Positions 1-12,163 are shown, numbered from the stretch's first letter. The stretch: DNA of 64,000 nt from Agelaius tricolor (GCA_023055355.1 JALJCS010000056.1:496001-560000), one strand, 5' to 3'. Translations and numbers: made by a program. Notes: a model not told the origin generated them from the letters alone.

Positions 1-674
1 ATGATGTAGTCGCCATCACAGAAACATGGTGGGACAACTCACATAGCTGGAGCACTGCATTAGATGGCTACAAGCTCTTCAGAAGAGATAGGAAAGGGAG
101 AAGAGGTGGTGGTGTGGCCCTTTATATTAGGGAGGGTTTTGATGCTATGGGTGTTGAAACTAATGATGATGAAATTGAATGTCTATGGGTAAGACTTAAG
201 GGGAAGGCCAACAAGGCTGATATCCTCCTGGGAGTCTGTTATTGTCTACCCAACCAGGAAGAAGAGGTGGTCAACTTATTATATAAGCTGTTAGAGAATG
301 TTTCAAGATCATCAGCTCGTGTTCTTGTAGGTGACTTCAACCTGATGGACATCTGCTGGGAACTTAATACAGCAGAAAAAAGGCAGTCCAGGAAATTTTT
401 AGAGTGTGTGGAGGACAATTTTTTGTCGCAGCTGTTGAGTAAGCCCACCAGGGGAGGGACTATGTTAGATCTGTTGTTTGTAAATAGAGATGGACTGGTG
501 GGAGATGTGGTGGTTGGAGGTCGCTTGAGGCAGAGTATTCATGAGATTATAGAATTCTCGATATTTGGTGAAGTCAGGAGGAACATTAATAAGACTTTTA
601 CACTGGACTTTTGGAGGGCAGACTTTGGCCTATTTAGGAGGCTTATTCAAAGTTTTTTGGGAAGCAGTCCTTAA
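1..674 (+). pseudogene. CR1 ORF2 endonuclease domain (partial)
   Basis: This is the apurinic-like endonuclease of CR1 ORF2, which nicks target DNA for target-primed reverse transcription. The window starts at the ITETWWD motif carrying the catalytic Glu. VGDFNLMDICW at about 328-360 is the Asp/Asn motif. The terminal SDH motif, normally the catalytic His region, reads SIHE at about 535-545, so its Asp is lost. The frame is open from before 114 to 674, then shifts, so the domain is separated from the RT. The family assignment is firm; loss of activity is inferred from the altered motif and the frameshift. Confidence 0.88.
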
Positions 675-789
675 AAGCAAAGGAGTTCAGGAAAAGTGGA
701 TGTGATTCAAAACAGAGATCTTGAGGGTACAGGAACAGACTGTCCCTTCATGCTGAAAGACGAGGCAATGAGGCAAACGCCCAGCCTGG

Positions 790-3151
790 ATGGGCAAGGA
801 GGTTTTGGAGAAACTTAAGAATAAAAAGAGGATGTACCATCTTTGGAAGGAGGGTCAGGTCTCTCGAGAAATATTTAAGGGGACTACTAGACCATGTAGA
901 AGGAAAATTAGGGAAGCCAAAGCTCAGTTTGAACTTAGAATGGCAACTTCAGTAAAGGATAATAAAAAATGTTTTTACAAATATATGAACAATAAAAGGA
1001 AGGGTAAGATCAGTCTTTGCTCTTTATTAGATACAGGAGGGAACTTGGTACCTGCAGATGAGGAGAAGGTAGAGGTGCTTAATGCCTACTTTGCCTCAGT
1101 TTTTAGTGGGAAGATGACTTGCCTTCAGGTAAACTGCCCTCTTGGGTTGGTCGATGGTATCAGGGAGCAGAATGGTCCCCCTGTTATTCAGGAGAAGGCA
1201 GTCAGAGAACTGCTGAGCCACTTGAATGTTCATAAATCTATGGGACCAGATGGGATCCATCCCAGGGTGATGAGGGAGCTGGCAGATGAGCTTGTGAAAC
1301 TGGTCTCCATCATTTACCAACAGTCCTGGCTCATTGGTGAGGTTCCAGATGACTGGAAGCTGGCCAGTGTGACACCCATTCACAAAAAGGGTAGAAAGGA
1401 GGATCCTTGTAATTATAGACCAGTCAGCCTGACTTCAGTACCAGGTAAGATAATGGAGCAATTTCTATTAAGTGCCATCATGCAGCACTTACAGGATGGC
1501 CAGGGTATCAGACACAGCCAGCATGGATTTAGGAGGGGTAGGTCATGTTTGACCAACCTGGTCTCCTTTTATGACCAAGTGACCTGCCTGGTGGATGCAG
1601 GAAAGGCTGTTGATGTTGTCTATTTGGACTTCAGCAAGGCCTTTGACACTGTCTCCCACAGCATGCTCCTGGAAAAACTGTCAGCCCATGGCTTGGACAG
1701 GAGCACTCTTTGCTGGGTTAAGAACTGTGACTGCGGTCACAAGGGTTTTCAGGGTGAAGAAGAGACGAGAATGTTGACTCCATGATCAGAAGGCTTGATT
1801 TATTATTTTATGATATATGTTACATTAGACTATACTAAAAAGCAATAGAAAGGAAAGGTTTCTTCAGCAGCTAGCTAAGCTAAGAATAGAAAAGAATGAA
1901 TAACAAAGATCTGTGTCCCAGACAGAGCAAGAGCCAGCTCTGCCATGAGTGGTCAAGAAATCCAAACACCCACAGGAGACCAATCACCTGTTGCATTCCA
2001 CAGCAGCAGACAACCATTGTTTACTTTGGTTGCTGAAAACTGCAGCTTCTCACAAGGAAAAATCCTAAGAAAGGATTTTTCATGAAAGATGTCTGCGACA
2101 AAGAACTGCCTGGATGGCAGGGCGCAGAGAGTGGTGGTGAACGGTGCTGCATCCAGCTGGCAACCAGTCACCAGTGGTGTCCCTCAGGGGTCTGTGCTGG
2201 AGCCAGTTTTATTTAATATTTTTACTGACAACGTGGATGAGAGTATTGAGTCCTTCATTAGTAAGTTTGCAGATGACACCAAGTTGGGGGCATGTGTTGA
2301 TCTGTTGGAAGGGAGAAGGGCTCTGCAGAGAGACCTAGAACAGTTGGATGGATGGGCAGAGCCCAATGGGATGGAGTTTAATAAGTCCAAGTGCCAAGTC
2401 CTGCACTTTGGCCACAATAACCTCCTGCAACGTTGTAGGCTGGGGATGGTGTGGCTGGACAGTGCCCAAGCGGAAAAGGACCTGAGGGTACTGGTTGACA
2501 GTCGGCTGAACATGAGCCAGCAGTGTGCCCTGGTGGCCAAGGAGGCCAATGGCATCCTGGCTAGTATCAGGAATAGTGTGGCCAGCAGGAGCAGGGAGGT
2601 CATTCTTCCCCTGTACTCGGCACTGGTGAGGCCACACCTTGAGTATTGCGTCCAGTTCTGGGCCCCTCAGTTTAGGAGGGACGTTGAGATGCTTGAGCGC
2701 ATCCAGAGAGGAGCGAGCGACAAGGCTGGTGAGGGGCTTGGAACACAAGTCCCATGAAGAACGACTGAGGGAGCTGGGGTTGTTTAGCCTGGAGAAAAGG
2801 AGACTCAGAGGTGACCTTATCACTCTCTACAACTTCCTGAAAAGTGGTCGTAGTCAGGTGGGGGTCGGTCTCTTTCTCCAGGCAACAACTGTCAGAATGA
2901 GAGGACGCAGTCTCCAGCTGTGTCAGAGGAAATATGGATTGGATATTAGGAAGAAGTTTTTCACAGAAAGAGTAATAAAATATTGGAATGGCCTGCCTGA
3001 GGAGGTGGTGGAGTCAACTATCCCTGGATGTATTCAAAAAAAGACTGGATATGTCACTTGGTGCCAAGGTTCAGTTAAGGTGTTTAGGGCATGGGTTGGA
3101 CTTGATGATCTTGAAGGTCTCTTCCAACCTAGTCATTCTGTGATTCTGTGA
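790..3151 (+). pseudogene. CR1 ORF2 reverse transcriptase and C-terminal region
   Basis: This is the reverse transcriptase of CR1. Motifs in order: MGPDGIHPRVM (about 1240-1275), ASVTPIHKKG and NYRPVSLTS (about 1362-1437), HGFRRGRSC, and YLDFSKAFDTVSH with the first catalytic Asp (about 1621-1660). The solo LTR at 1726-2100 then splits the domain, which resumes at [17 protein letters not shown], the YADD-box equivalent, lies at about 2268-2290. A further frame change near 2640-2757 leads to the conserved carboxy-terminal part, which runs to 3151. The catalytic motifs survive, but the LTR and frameshifts prevent a continuous product. Confidence 0.92.
1726..2100 (+). mobile_element. Solo LTR, family T, in CR1 RT
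   Basis: A 375-bp LTR begins TGTGACTGCG and ends TCTGCGACA. It is flanked by a perfect 6-bp target duplication AAGAAC (1720-1725 and 2101-2106). It shares its termini and body with copies at 11698-12078 (+) and 20590-20987 (-). The 6-bp duplication fits class II (ERVK-like) integrases. No internal viral sequence is present, so it arose by LTR-LTR recombination. Confidence 0.93.
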
Positions 3152-3173
3152 TTCTGTGAAGTACATCACTAGC

Positions 3174-3650
3174 TGTGAGAGACTAGACATGTTGAGTTGG
3201 GTGAAAAAGCCTTATTCAACTCATCTCATCAATTGTGTCATCATGCTGCCTTTGTTGTCTTATCTGCAAGGTGCCTGCAGAAGATAACAAAGAACACTTT
3301 TGCATTTTTTAATATAACCAAAAGGGTGAATTGTCACATTGCAGCTGATCTGAAGCTGGCCCCTAAATTCAACCAACCTAGAAGAAAACAAGTCCCCAGA
3401 TAAGGTGAGTATAGGTTGGATTCAAACCCAAGCAAAGACCTCAGCCAACCCTGTTCAAGATTAGATGCAGGTACACCACTGTGCAGAGATCTGGGCAGAG
3501 AGAGAACCCATCCAATCAGCTGTCTGGGCAATGGAAATACAAACCCCCTATAAAAAAAAGGGTCTGAACAATAAAATAGGCTGTTTGTCTCATGATCAAG
3601 AGGACTCGAGTTGTGATTTCTGTTTCCCTCCTACGACCGCATATAACACT
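3174..3650 (+). mobile_element. Putative solo LTR
   Basis: This stretch lies between the CR1 3' end and the truncated end of the ERV-L integrase. It starts TGTGAGAGAC and ends GCATATAACA. It contains a TATAAAA-like box near 3549 and an AATAAA at about 3571. I found no clear target duplication, so the left edge in particular is approximate. Confidence 0.45.
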
Positions 3651-4103
3651 CTTCTACGTGATATAAAAAATTTAATTGGGCAGGGCCAGCCTGATTAACA
3701 GATTCCCTGGTGTTAACTAACCAAGTGGGTTTTGCTAAATGTGTATCCCAATGTTTTAAGGTCCTACCACCCATTGCTCTCAGTGTAGACCTTAACAAGC
3801 CATTGAATCATTCAATTTTTCTGGAGGCTGGTACATGATAAGGAATGTGATATACCTACTCAATGCCATACTCTTTTGCCTAAGAGTCTATGAGGTTGTT
3901 TCAGAAATGAGTCCTATTGTCTGATTCAATTATTTCTGTGGGGCAAGGCTCCATAAGACTTTCTTTTCAAGGTCCAGGATAGTATTCTGAGCAGTGGCTT
4001 GGAGCATGGAATATGTTTCTAGCATTAAGTGGTTGCTTCAACCAATGTTGACGCTTGCCTTGGCAGATTTGTGGGAGTGATATAGTCAATCTTCCAAGCC
4101 TCC

Positions 4104-4535
4104 TGATGCCTTGTGAAGGCTGACCTAGAACAGAGACTAGATGGAGCTAAAGAGTACAGTAGGTATTTATTAAGAGGTCTCAAATAGATCCACCTTGGGC
4201 AGCACAACCCAAAATGGCCAAAAAAATGGACAACAGGTCATGAGGTCTCACATTTTTATAAGTTTTGGTTCATTAGCATATTGGAGCTAATTGTCCAATT
4301 ACAGCTTTAGCCCATGAAGTCCCATCCTTCTTGTTTTCTCTCTTTGGTCCACCATTGTTTATGCTCTTAGGCCTGTGATCTGGATCGGCTGTCCTTGGGT
4401 CCCCAGCTAGAGAAGGAATTGCTTGGTCTAACTATTCTGTGGAGAGAGCTTACTATCCCCTAATACAAAGCCTAGACTCACACACTAAAGCAGAATAGAA
4501 TCTGAAAAATATAAAAGCTAAAACCTGAGACATCA
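4104..4535 (-). mobile_element. Solo LTR, family Q (432 bp)
   Basis: On the minus strand it begins TGATGTCTCAGG and ends CAAGGCATCA. A perfect 4-bp target duplication CTCC flanks it (4100-4103 and 4536-4539). It interrupts the class III integrase between its zinc and core domains. A same-length plus-strand copy lies at 14294-14725. A 4-bp duplication is typical of gammaretrovirus-like integrases. Confidence 0.9.
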
Positions 4536-4863
4536 CTCCCCATATTTATATTTCAGCCATCATCATCCATACCACAGAGGCTTTAACCCCTTGGCTTGCT
4601 TAATTGCAGCACATGTTTCACATCCATGGATAATCTGGGTTTTAGTGTGTATGGTTAAGCCCACCCCTCTACCACAAGCCTACCTATATGTTGCATCTCT
4701 TCCTTGATGGCCTGAGGTGGCATGGGCCCAACAAACTAGAAATAATTCACCCTTATGTTGCCAGTCTAAATCCTCCTGAGCTACTTCAGTTCTAGCATCC
4801 TGATTCACCTGTTCTGATGTTCTTCAGTGGCCCAATTATTGGGTACATGAACATCTGTGTGAC

Positions 4864-6539
4864 TGTGTTGGTTTTCCATGGCCTGGTTTTTGGTAGTGGG
4901 GGGGAGGGGGGGGGCACAAAGGTGGCTTCTATGACAAGCTGCTAGAATCTTCCACCATATCCAGCAGAGCCAATCCCTGCTGGCTCTGAAGATGGACATA
5001 CCACTGGCCAAGTCTGGGCCAATTAGAGAGGTTGGTAATGCCTCTGTGATAACATATTTAGGAAGAAAATAAAAACAAAGTGGACACAGTTTTTTCTACC
5101 CAGAGAAGAGGATGAGGTGAGAACATGTGAGGGAAAACAACATGGAGACACCAAGGTCAGTGGAGAAGGAGGGGGAGGTGATCCAGGCGTCAGAGCCAAG
5201 ATTCCTCTGCAGGCCATGGTGAGGACCATGGTGAAGCAGGCTGTCCTTCTGCAGCCCATGGGGATCCACAGGGAATGCAGAGATCCACACACAGCCAGTG
5301 GGGGAGGAGCTCATGCCAGAGTGGGTGGATGCCTGGAGGAGGCTGTGATCCAGTGGGAGACCTGGTGGAAAGAGGGATCCCCTGCTTCCAGGCTGGACCA
5401 GCCTGTCCTTGGAGGACTGCACCCCATGGAAGAGTGACCCATGCCACAGCAGTTTTAGGAGGACTGTGTGCCTGTGAGAGGGACTCAGCAGCAGTTTTGG
5501 GAAGACTCTGCTTATGAGATTTGGAGCCATGCATAAAGAAACAACATGAAAACACTGAAGTCAGTGAAGAAGTCAAGTCCCAGATGGGAGGGATGAGAAG
5601 ATGCCTTTAGTTTTAGGCTGAAACCTTGTAAAACTATGGAGAAGGATGTAATTGATACATCAGACTCTTTTTTTTTTTTTTTTGTTCCTATAATGCATGA
5701 AGGTATGGGGAGATGAAAATGTTCAAATTGTAGATATCGAGCAAAGGTCTCTATGCCAAAGTAAGCAGATGTTGAATTAGCTGATCCTATGAGAAGTTTG
5801 AACAGACAAAGAGAAGAGTGATGAAGACACTGTGCCCTCAGGGAGAGAAGATGACCTCTGTTCCCAGAGATGAAGATGATTTTAGAGATAGATAAAGAGA
5901 ACCTTTGCTTTTGAACAGCTCATCTTTAAAACAGTACCCCATAAGTTGACATGGCCCATGAACACAGTTGTGGGAAAAGTTGTGGAAATAGGAGGGATTT
6001 CACGATTGCAGATTTCCCCGGTGGCTGCTATTCATGAAAATTTAAAGCCACAAGAGAACTGTTTTCTTGTGGAGAAGTCTCCATAACATTAACAAGAGGG
6101 ACTTCTCTCCCTAAGTGAACTGAAGAAAGACTATTTTAGAGGTGGCAAATTGAAAATTTTAGGTTTTGCTTCTTTACATTGTCAGTGGGAAAGAAAAGGT
6201 TGTAGGGGGAGAAGTGTCCTGAAGGTTGTGTTCTGATTTTTATTATTTTTTCTTTTAGTTACTGTTAATAAACTTTTGTTAATACCCTTTTAAAGTTTTG
6301 AGCCTGCTTTGCCTTCCTCCTAATCCTATCTCACAGCAGGAAATTAGTAAGTACATTCTAGGGAGTGCACTGGTGTTTGGCCAGCACTGAACCCACCACA
6401 GAGTGTTTTCTCCTGGTCCTTATCTCACCTCATGAACCTTTAGTTAAATTTTTTCTCTCCTCTACCCATCTATGGCAGGGGAGGATGAATGAGCAGCTTT
6501 CGTGGGTGCCTGGCATTTGGCCAGTGTCAAACCATGACA
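4864..6539 (+). mobile_element. Long solo LTR of ERV-L type
   Basis: This LTR of about 1.68 kb starts TGTGTTGGTTTTCCATGG and ends CAAACCATGACA, with characteristic avian ERVL-LTR blocks: GGTAGTGGGG near the start, then GTGATAACATATTTA at about 5046. An AATAAA at about 6268 precedes the 3' end. The flanks GTGAC (4859-4863) and GTGAA (6540-6544) form a 5-bp target duplication with one mismatch, as expected for ERV-L. Protein-like open frames inside it are chance products of repetitive GC-rich sequence. Confidence 0.82.
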
Positions 6540-6619
6540 GTGAAGTACCTTCACAACCAGGTTCTCCACCTGGGAAGTAATATCTTGCCACAATTCAACA
6601 TCCCAGATGGGTTTACTCC

Positions 6620-7058
6620 TGTGAGAAACGATTGTTTACTTTTTAAAATTTTAAAGGCTTATTAAACCTTAACAAAAAATACAACAAAAGGACTAAATAA
6701 GGAAAAATTACAGCGCTGGGAGCCCCCACGACTATTAGCCACGTGCTGGTCTTTAAAGTGGATGCTCTGCCTTTTATACCTCTGGCCTCTCCTAAAGTCT
6801 TGTCAGTTGACTCCTTCCTTGCCGTCTAGTGGTGGAGATCACTTTTTTACATCTTGATTGGAGGTCAGGTATTGCTACAGTAACAAGCCAACCCTCCCCA
6901 AATGCCCCGACTACCAAGGCCATCCCGTGATAACAATGCAAGGGGGGGATGACACATTACAGTAACATAACTATACATCTACAAAACTTCTTTTAACATA
7001 CATATAATGTTCACCCCTTAACTGTGAGAGCAAACCACCTCATTACTCATCTATAACA
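6620..7058 (-). mobile_element. Solo LTR in ERV-L RNase H
   Basis: The RNase H reading frame breaks after NNWQYR at about 7060 and resumes with KPIWDVELW at about 6615. The 439-bp insert has LTR-like termini on the minus strand, TGTTATAGATG and TTTCTCACA. No perfect target duplication was found, so the edges could be off by a few bases. Confidence 0.65.
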
Positions 7059-7270
7059 TCCCTATACTGCCAGTTATTCTGCTTCCATTGCTGCAACCAC
7101 CCTCACAGGGCATTTGCCACCATCCATGAATCAGTACAAAGTATTGCCCATTTCTGTCGTTCAGCAAGGTCTAAAGACAGCTGGATGGCTTTCACTTCTG
7201 CAAACTGATTTGCGTTCTCCTTCAGCAGTTTCTGCAACTTGTTGTAGAGGTGAAACAAAGGGCTGAAACA

Positions 7271-8724
7271 AGGGGTTTAAGACTCCACAGCTATAGTCTG
7301 TGGGATGAACATTTCTAATAACAGCTCTGGCCAGCAGTTGGGGACATATGGGTATTTATTCGCCAAGAATGTCCAAAGAAACAAAGACTCACAGTGTTGG
7401 AGGTTAGGATTTTTCCTTTTTTTTTCTTTCTCTCAGGGATATTTGTCCCATTTGTTGCCTAAGAGATGATTATGACCAGTACTTAGTGTTATAAATAAAA
7501 AATCTGCCAAATTTTTTGGGAAGAAAAAGAGTTGCAAAACCAGTTGGACTAGTTGTTGCCAAGGTGGAGTTCTACCTGTTTGTTATTGTAATCACTGGTC
7601 ATTGTTGCTAATTGTTCCTTTTGTATCAGTAAGGCCCTGCCTGGGGCTAAGTTAATGGCTCTTCTCCCCAGACAGTGGGTGGAGGGGACATGGGGGGGCA
7701 TCAGAGAAGATGCAAAACAGCTTCGAGACCAGCATGCCATGGGAAGGAACATCATCAAACTTACCAAAAAGACCCCAAAAACAATGAGCCAATACAGAAT
7801 TAAGAGATTAGAGTGATGTCTGGACGTGAGGAACAGAGTACTGAGCCTGCAGAGATGCTGAGAACCTTTGTTGCCCCTCACCCTGAGCACAGACCTCATC
7901 TGGAACCAAGACGTCGAGCCAGAAGCCACTCGAAAGTTGCGAAAGATGGGGTTACGCCCACTGCTCTTGTGAGGATGGGTCCCCCAGCTCTGCCCCTAGT
8001 GGACAAAGCTGCACATTCCTCCTCCTCTGAGTCTCCCTGGGAGAGACGATGGACACTGCAGATCCGTCCAGCTTCCCAACCTTGAGCTGATCCCTTTTAA
8101 TAAAGGCATTAAAAGGAGAAAAAGTCTCCTGCCCTGTTTATTTCACTTAGGAGGCAAAAGAAGTGGCTAAGGAGGAGGAGAAGGGTACAGCTGGCTGCTC
8201 TCTTCGTTGGGGGGGTTTTTCTCTTGGGAAGTGCAGAGATACTTCGAGATATTTGGCTGGGGGTGAGGAGCTGGGCTCTGCTCCTCACTCACTCTCTTGC
8301 TCTTGGATTGGAGGGGAACAGTCAAGTTCCTGCTTCCGTGGGGAGAATTCGTTGCCACCGTGGAGTCCAGCCCTTCACTGTTTCTTCCTTACTGTGGGTG
8401 ACCCTTTGCTTGTAAGAGTGGCTGTTGAACTGGGACCTTAAAACCCAATCACACTGGAAAGGACCCTCACCATCTACTTGGGTGCCTCAGGGGAAAACCT
8501 GGAACCCCAAACCCCTCCCTCTTCCTGGAAGGTGTGTCTCCCAGAAGGTGTGTCTCCCAGCTGCGTATGGCAGCTGCTTGCAGAAGCCCAGCTGCTGCTG
8601 CCGAGCCCCACTGTCTTCTGCTGCTGTTTCAGAGCTTCTTGCTACATTTTAACCCGACTCCCAGGCACCCTGCGGCTTCTGGCACAGCCGCAGAGTTTCT
8701 GCTAAATTTTGTTTGCCACCCCCA
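7271..8724. other. Unresolved LTR-like/ERV leader-like region
   Basis: I recognise no coding domain here. The part near 7270-7350 is likely degraded connection sequence upstream of the ERV-L RNase H. A possible LTR polyadenylation region is the TTTTAATAAAGG at about 8096. A 16-base direct duplication (GGTGTGTCTCCCAG units) occurs at about 8530-8562. Several open frames are GC-rich and mutually overlapping, with no family resemblance, so I treat them as chance. Confidence 0.4.
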
Positions 8725-9299
8725 TGAAATGAAAGTTTTGGGGATTCACTTAAGTCAGCAATATGAATTAAGCATTTAAATTTTAGCTTGTAGAATTGTG
8801 TGTTGAATTTTAACCTTTTACTTAAGAAACTTCTGCCATGGTACAAAGGGCATAGGAAAATGCAAATTTCTGAAGCTTCTTGTGATAAAGAACAATACCG
8901 GGCAAAGACCAAGGAATGCAAGAAACCTAGATAAAGGGGCTTCTCTGTCTCCAAGCTGATCAAAATCGACAGACGTACTCAGATAAGCACCAAGGGACCA
9001 AAGCGCACGCGCAAAGAAGAAAAGTTCAAAAGTTCAAATATGAGGAAGACCACGGCCTTCAGCCTCAGAGACCACCCAAAGACTCCTGTGAGACCACCAC
9101 TGTAAACAACCTATGCTCAGAAGGGTGTGGATCTAATTACCATGCGAGGCGAGGACGGGGGGCCAGGGGTTGAATATGCATGGAAAGGTTGTGCAATGTA
9201 ATGTATATGGAACACCTTCATGAATAAAGATGTGGGTCAGACCAGGGCTTGGGGCACAAGTTTTCACAAGAGCTATCTCGCTTGTGCCTAGCGCTGACA
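8725..9299 (+). mobile_element. Putative solo LTR
   Basis: The segment has TG...CA termini (TGAAATGAAAG and GCGCTGACA). An AATATGCATGG box at about 9173 precedes an ATGAATAAAG polyadenylation-like signal at about 9220, in LTR order. It contains no coding domain. No target duplication was found and the left boundary is uncertain. Confidence 0.5.
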
Positions 9300-9989
9300 A
9301 TACATACCCACTTCATAACTACATCAGGTTGGGGAGTCTATTTATTCTGCGTATCGCTTCACCCAGGTGTGTCCACCTCTGCTATTCCAGCTGGCTGCTG
9401 CCAAGGTTCCTGCTACAGCCCATTTCACCATCTGGAGGAGCACCAGGACCAGATGCCCCTGTGGGTTTGTAAAGGAAGCCCCTTTTCTATCTCTTCCACT
9501 GGCTGCCATGCCATTACTGGTGTGCAAAGAGGCGGTGTCAGCCTCTGGTTCATCATGTGCCAGTACTATTGTCTTGTTACTTCTTACTGTCACCCACCAA
9601 ACTCCACTGGTGTCACTGCTACTGTTTCTGAGCCATTGGTGTGTTGGGGGGGAGAAAAAGTCTCCCCAAACACCAAAAATGGCACCCCTTTGCCCACTGT
9701 CTCTGGCCCCCGTGCTGCCAAATGGTGTTGCAAAATGCACGCTGAAACAGTTTCTCTAGTTGCTACTGTTGAGAGCCCAGAAATCAACCTGAAACAAGCC
9801 CCTCTGGAGGCCAGAGAGAAAGAAAAAATGAAAACAAAACCATGAAGGGGAGCCTGTACTGCCTCAGCTCTACTGGAGAGAGACAGGGAAAGGCAAAAGT
9901 CAAGAGAGAAACAACAAAAGAAACCCCCTGAAGCAGAGTGTCTGTCTTGAGCAAATGCCACAAGGCAAGAGTGGGTCTGCCTAAGAGAC
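9300..9989. other. Unassigned stretch upstream of ERV-A
   Basis: About 690 bp lie between a putative LTR and the 5' LTR of ERV-A. Several overlapping open frames occur on both strands, none with a recognisable domain. It could be an ERV leader or unique host sequence. Confidence 0.35.
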
Positions 9990-11239
9990 TGTTATAAATA
10001 CATATTATATTGTTGGCTTTTTGCAATTATTAAGATGAATGCTACATGTAAAATGTTAAAATAACTTTGCTTTTATTTCTGCTTGTCCTGGTTTAGGGCA
10101 AATTTGGGAGAGAATCTCCAAAGGGGGCCCCTCCAGAAAGCAAACCCACACGGCCCCTCCCCCCAACTGGTTCGGAAAAATTCCTCGGAGAGAAGTGCAA
10201 AGAACCTGCTTATTTAACAGGCACAGCACCCCCCAGCACACAAAATGAACAATACCGGATGACACCACTCTTTCACTGCTCTGAAAAAGATGACAAATTC
10301 AGAAAGTCTCTCTTGGGAGTGGTCGCTCTGTTATCAGTCCCTCTGGCACTGGGGCAGCTGCTGCAGGCCACAAGGTGCAAACCCTCGGTGTTCCCAGGTC
10401 CCAGTCTAGAGCAGGTTCGAGTTGGTTGAAAAAAAGGAAAGGAGAAACAGTCCAGGAAGAAATTTGGACTGCTTAGCTAAACTAGCTAATGAGCAGAAGC
10501 AAGAGCAATCAGAAGCAAAGCAGAAGCAAGAGCAAGAGCAAAGCGAAAAGCAAAAGCAAAAAAGCAAAAGCAGCACTATGTACTGCCCCATCTCTGTGTC
10601 CCGCCAGCCATGGGAGAGCAGGCTGATAAGAAACCAAAACAAAACTTTCACTCTTCAGAGCCAGTCTTGAAGGCACAGAACATAATATCCAGCATAAACA
10701 GAACACACGAATGGGGATACAAGCATCATAACGTCACCCTAGGACATTTACAAAAACTTAGCCATAGTAGTAGTGGTAGCTGATATAGTTATGAGTGAAC
10801 TGTCTGTTTGGCCAGGATAACATCCAGTGAACATGTAATGAGGACCCTGCTATTGATATGCCAACTCTCAGCATCTGCCATCTGAAGAAAGTATGGACCA
10901 AGGCCCAAACTGGAAGCAATTAAGAGAATGGACCAAAACCACAGCCAAGAAACATGCATGCTCTAAAAAGGTGGACCCAAAGAGGGGCCATGCAAAATAG
11001 TTCATAGAATATGTAAACTAGTTTATAGGAAAATATGAATATGCATAAGGGTCTATAAATATGCAATGGGCTGTTGTAATGGAAAAGGCATTTAAGGGGT
11101 ATCTCTGAAGATAACAGTGTGCTCTTAGCTGAATGCCAAGCACCCGGCCGTTTTTAACCCTTTGCTTTATTTCTGTCTTCTACTGTCTTTTTTTAAAACA
11201 TTTTAAATTTTACCAGGAAAGTGAACCTCATTTTTAACA
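9990..11239 (+). repeat. ERV-A 5' LTR (interrupted)
   Basis: It begins TGTTATAAATA and ends TTTTTAACA just before the PBS. Removing the 663-bp insert at 10084-10746 leaves about 587 bp. Its first part matches the 3' LTR at 31301-31449. A TATAAATATGC box lies near 11053. The LTR would supply promoter and polyadenylation functions. Confidence 0.85.
10084..10746 (+). mobile_element. Solo LTR (TGTCCTGGTTT type) inside ERV-A 5' LTR
   Basis: The 663-bp insert has matching inverted ends, TGTCCTGG and CTAGGACA. The first bases are the widespread avian ERV LTR start. It contains AGCAAGAGCA-like purine-rich short repeats at about 10495-10570. ERV-A LTR homology (ending TTTATTTCTGCT) resumes directly after it (AAAAACTTA). 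I could not see a clean target duplication. Confidence 0.78.
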
Positions 11240-11241
11240 AT

Positions 11242-11259
11242 TGGGGATTTGTCCGGGAT
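11242..11259 (+). other. ERV-A primer binding site (tRNA-Pro-like)
   Basis: The sequence TGGGGATTTGTCCGGGAT lies two bases after the 5' LTR. It resembles the gammaretroviral tRNA-Pro site, differing at three positions. It marks the LTR-leader junction and supports class I assignment. Confidence 0.75.
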
Positions 11260-11697
11260 CAACACCTCACGTCTGAAATCCCAGGGGACACAGAGTGGGG
11301 GGCACATCCTGCCCGAATTCTGCGGCCTTGCTCCAGTTCTTCTGGCATGGATTGGAGGTTGCAGGTAAAACACTCCATGGACAAGAAGGAGACTAATAAA
11401 GCAAAGGTAGAGGGAAAAGGCTCCCTAAGAAACCACAGTGGTTAGCCCCCCAATTCTTGTGCACGAAGACCCAAAAAAGAAAAAAATGGTTACAAGTATT
11501 TTTCAGGGGGGCGGGTATGGGGGGTTGCAAGATGTGTGTTTGAGACGTGGGCTGGCTACCCCCAGACCTGTGAAGTGAGAGTGGTGTCTCCCAAGCTTTG
11601 TTTCCGTTCTTTCATGAGAAAAACAGCCAGTAATGAGATGATGCGAAAGATAAAAGGAGTGAGAGAGACCCCCCACAGGGTAACTTGGATGGGGTCC

Positions 11698-12078
11698 TGT
11701 GACGGTGTTCACAGGGGTTTTCGGATTGGGGAAGAGACGAGGGTCTGACTCCATGTTTCAGAAGGCTTGATTTAGTATATTATGATATATATTACATGAA
11801 AACTATACTAAAAGAATAGAAGAAAAGGTTTCATCAGAAGGCTAGCTAAGAATAGAATAGGAAAGAATGATAACAAAAGCTTCTGTCTCGGAGAGTCCAA
11901 GCCAGCTGACTGTGATTGGCCATTAATTAGAAACAACTCTATGAGACCAATCCCAGATGCACCTGTTGCATTCCACAGCAGCAGATAACCATTGTTTACA
12001 TTTTGTTCCTGAGGCCTCTCAGCTTCTCAGGAGGAAAAATCCTAAGGAAAGGATTTTTCATAAAACTTGTCTGCGACA
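11698..12078 (+). mobile_element. Solo LTR, family T, in ERV-A leader
   Basis: This 381-bp LTR starts TGTGACGGTG and ends TCTGCGACA. It has a perfect 6-bp target duplication GGGTCC (11692-11697 and 12079-12084). It is collinear with the copy at 1726-2100. It lies in the untranslated leader of ERV-A between PBS and gag. Confidence 0.93.
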
Positions 12079-12163
12079 GGGTCCCAGGGAGGGGTTTGGA
12101 CCCCTTGGAGGAAGGGAGCCAAGGGATTTCCTGGCACAATCCACTAAGAAGAGCAGGATAAAA

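Larger units (their letters stand above)
1..3159 (+). mobile_element. CR1 LINE, 5'-truncated by window edge
   Basis: This is a non-LTR retrotransposon of the avian CR1 clade. The window opens inside the ORF2 endonuclease, the RT follows, and the element ends at 3134-3159 with tandem ATTCTGTG-type octamers, the CR1 hallmark. It is interrupted by a solo LTR at 1726-2100. Frameshifts near 674-790 and around 2640-2757, plus the LTR, make it inactive. Strand is set by the coding frames and the 3' tail. Confidence 0.95.
3651..7270 (-). pseudogene. ERV-L-like (class III) pol: RNase H and integrase fragments
   Basis: Reading from high to low coordinates, RNase H appears first (7270-7059, with TDSWMVANA and GWLQQWKQNNWQ). 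It continues after an LTR at 6619-6545 (KPIWDVELWQDI) and after a second LTR as HTDVHVPNNWATEEHQ at about 4860-4805. The integrase zinc domain follows (GHQGRDATYR, CETCAAIKQAK; about 4720-4580). After a third LTR comes the core (WKIDYIT, about 4085) with IESDNRTHF, VYHIPYHVP and a remnant WDTHLAKPTWLVNTRE, ending at 3651. Motif style matches avian ERV-L integrases. Many stops and three insertions make it dead. RT, gag and env are not visible. Confidence 0.85.

Noticed and set aside
5096..5576. Overlapping open frames on both strands within 5.1-5.6 kb
   Set aside because: They lie inside the ERV-L-type LTR, whose GC-rich degenerate repeats give chance frames; no protein family is recognised.
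8530..8562. Direct duplication of GGTGTGTCTCCCAG
   Set aside because: Only two short copies, with no spacer structure; not a CRISPR or satellite.
10422..10670. 82-codon Lys/Gln/Glu-rich frame
   Set aside because: Product of AGCAAGAGCA-type short repeats in an LTR; not a gene.
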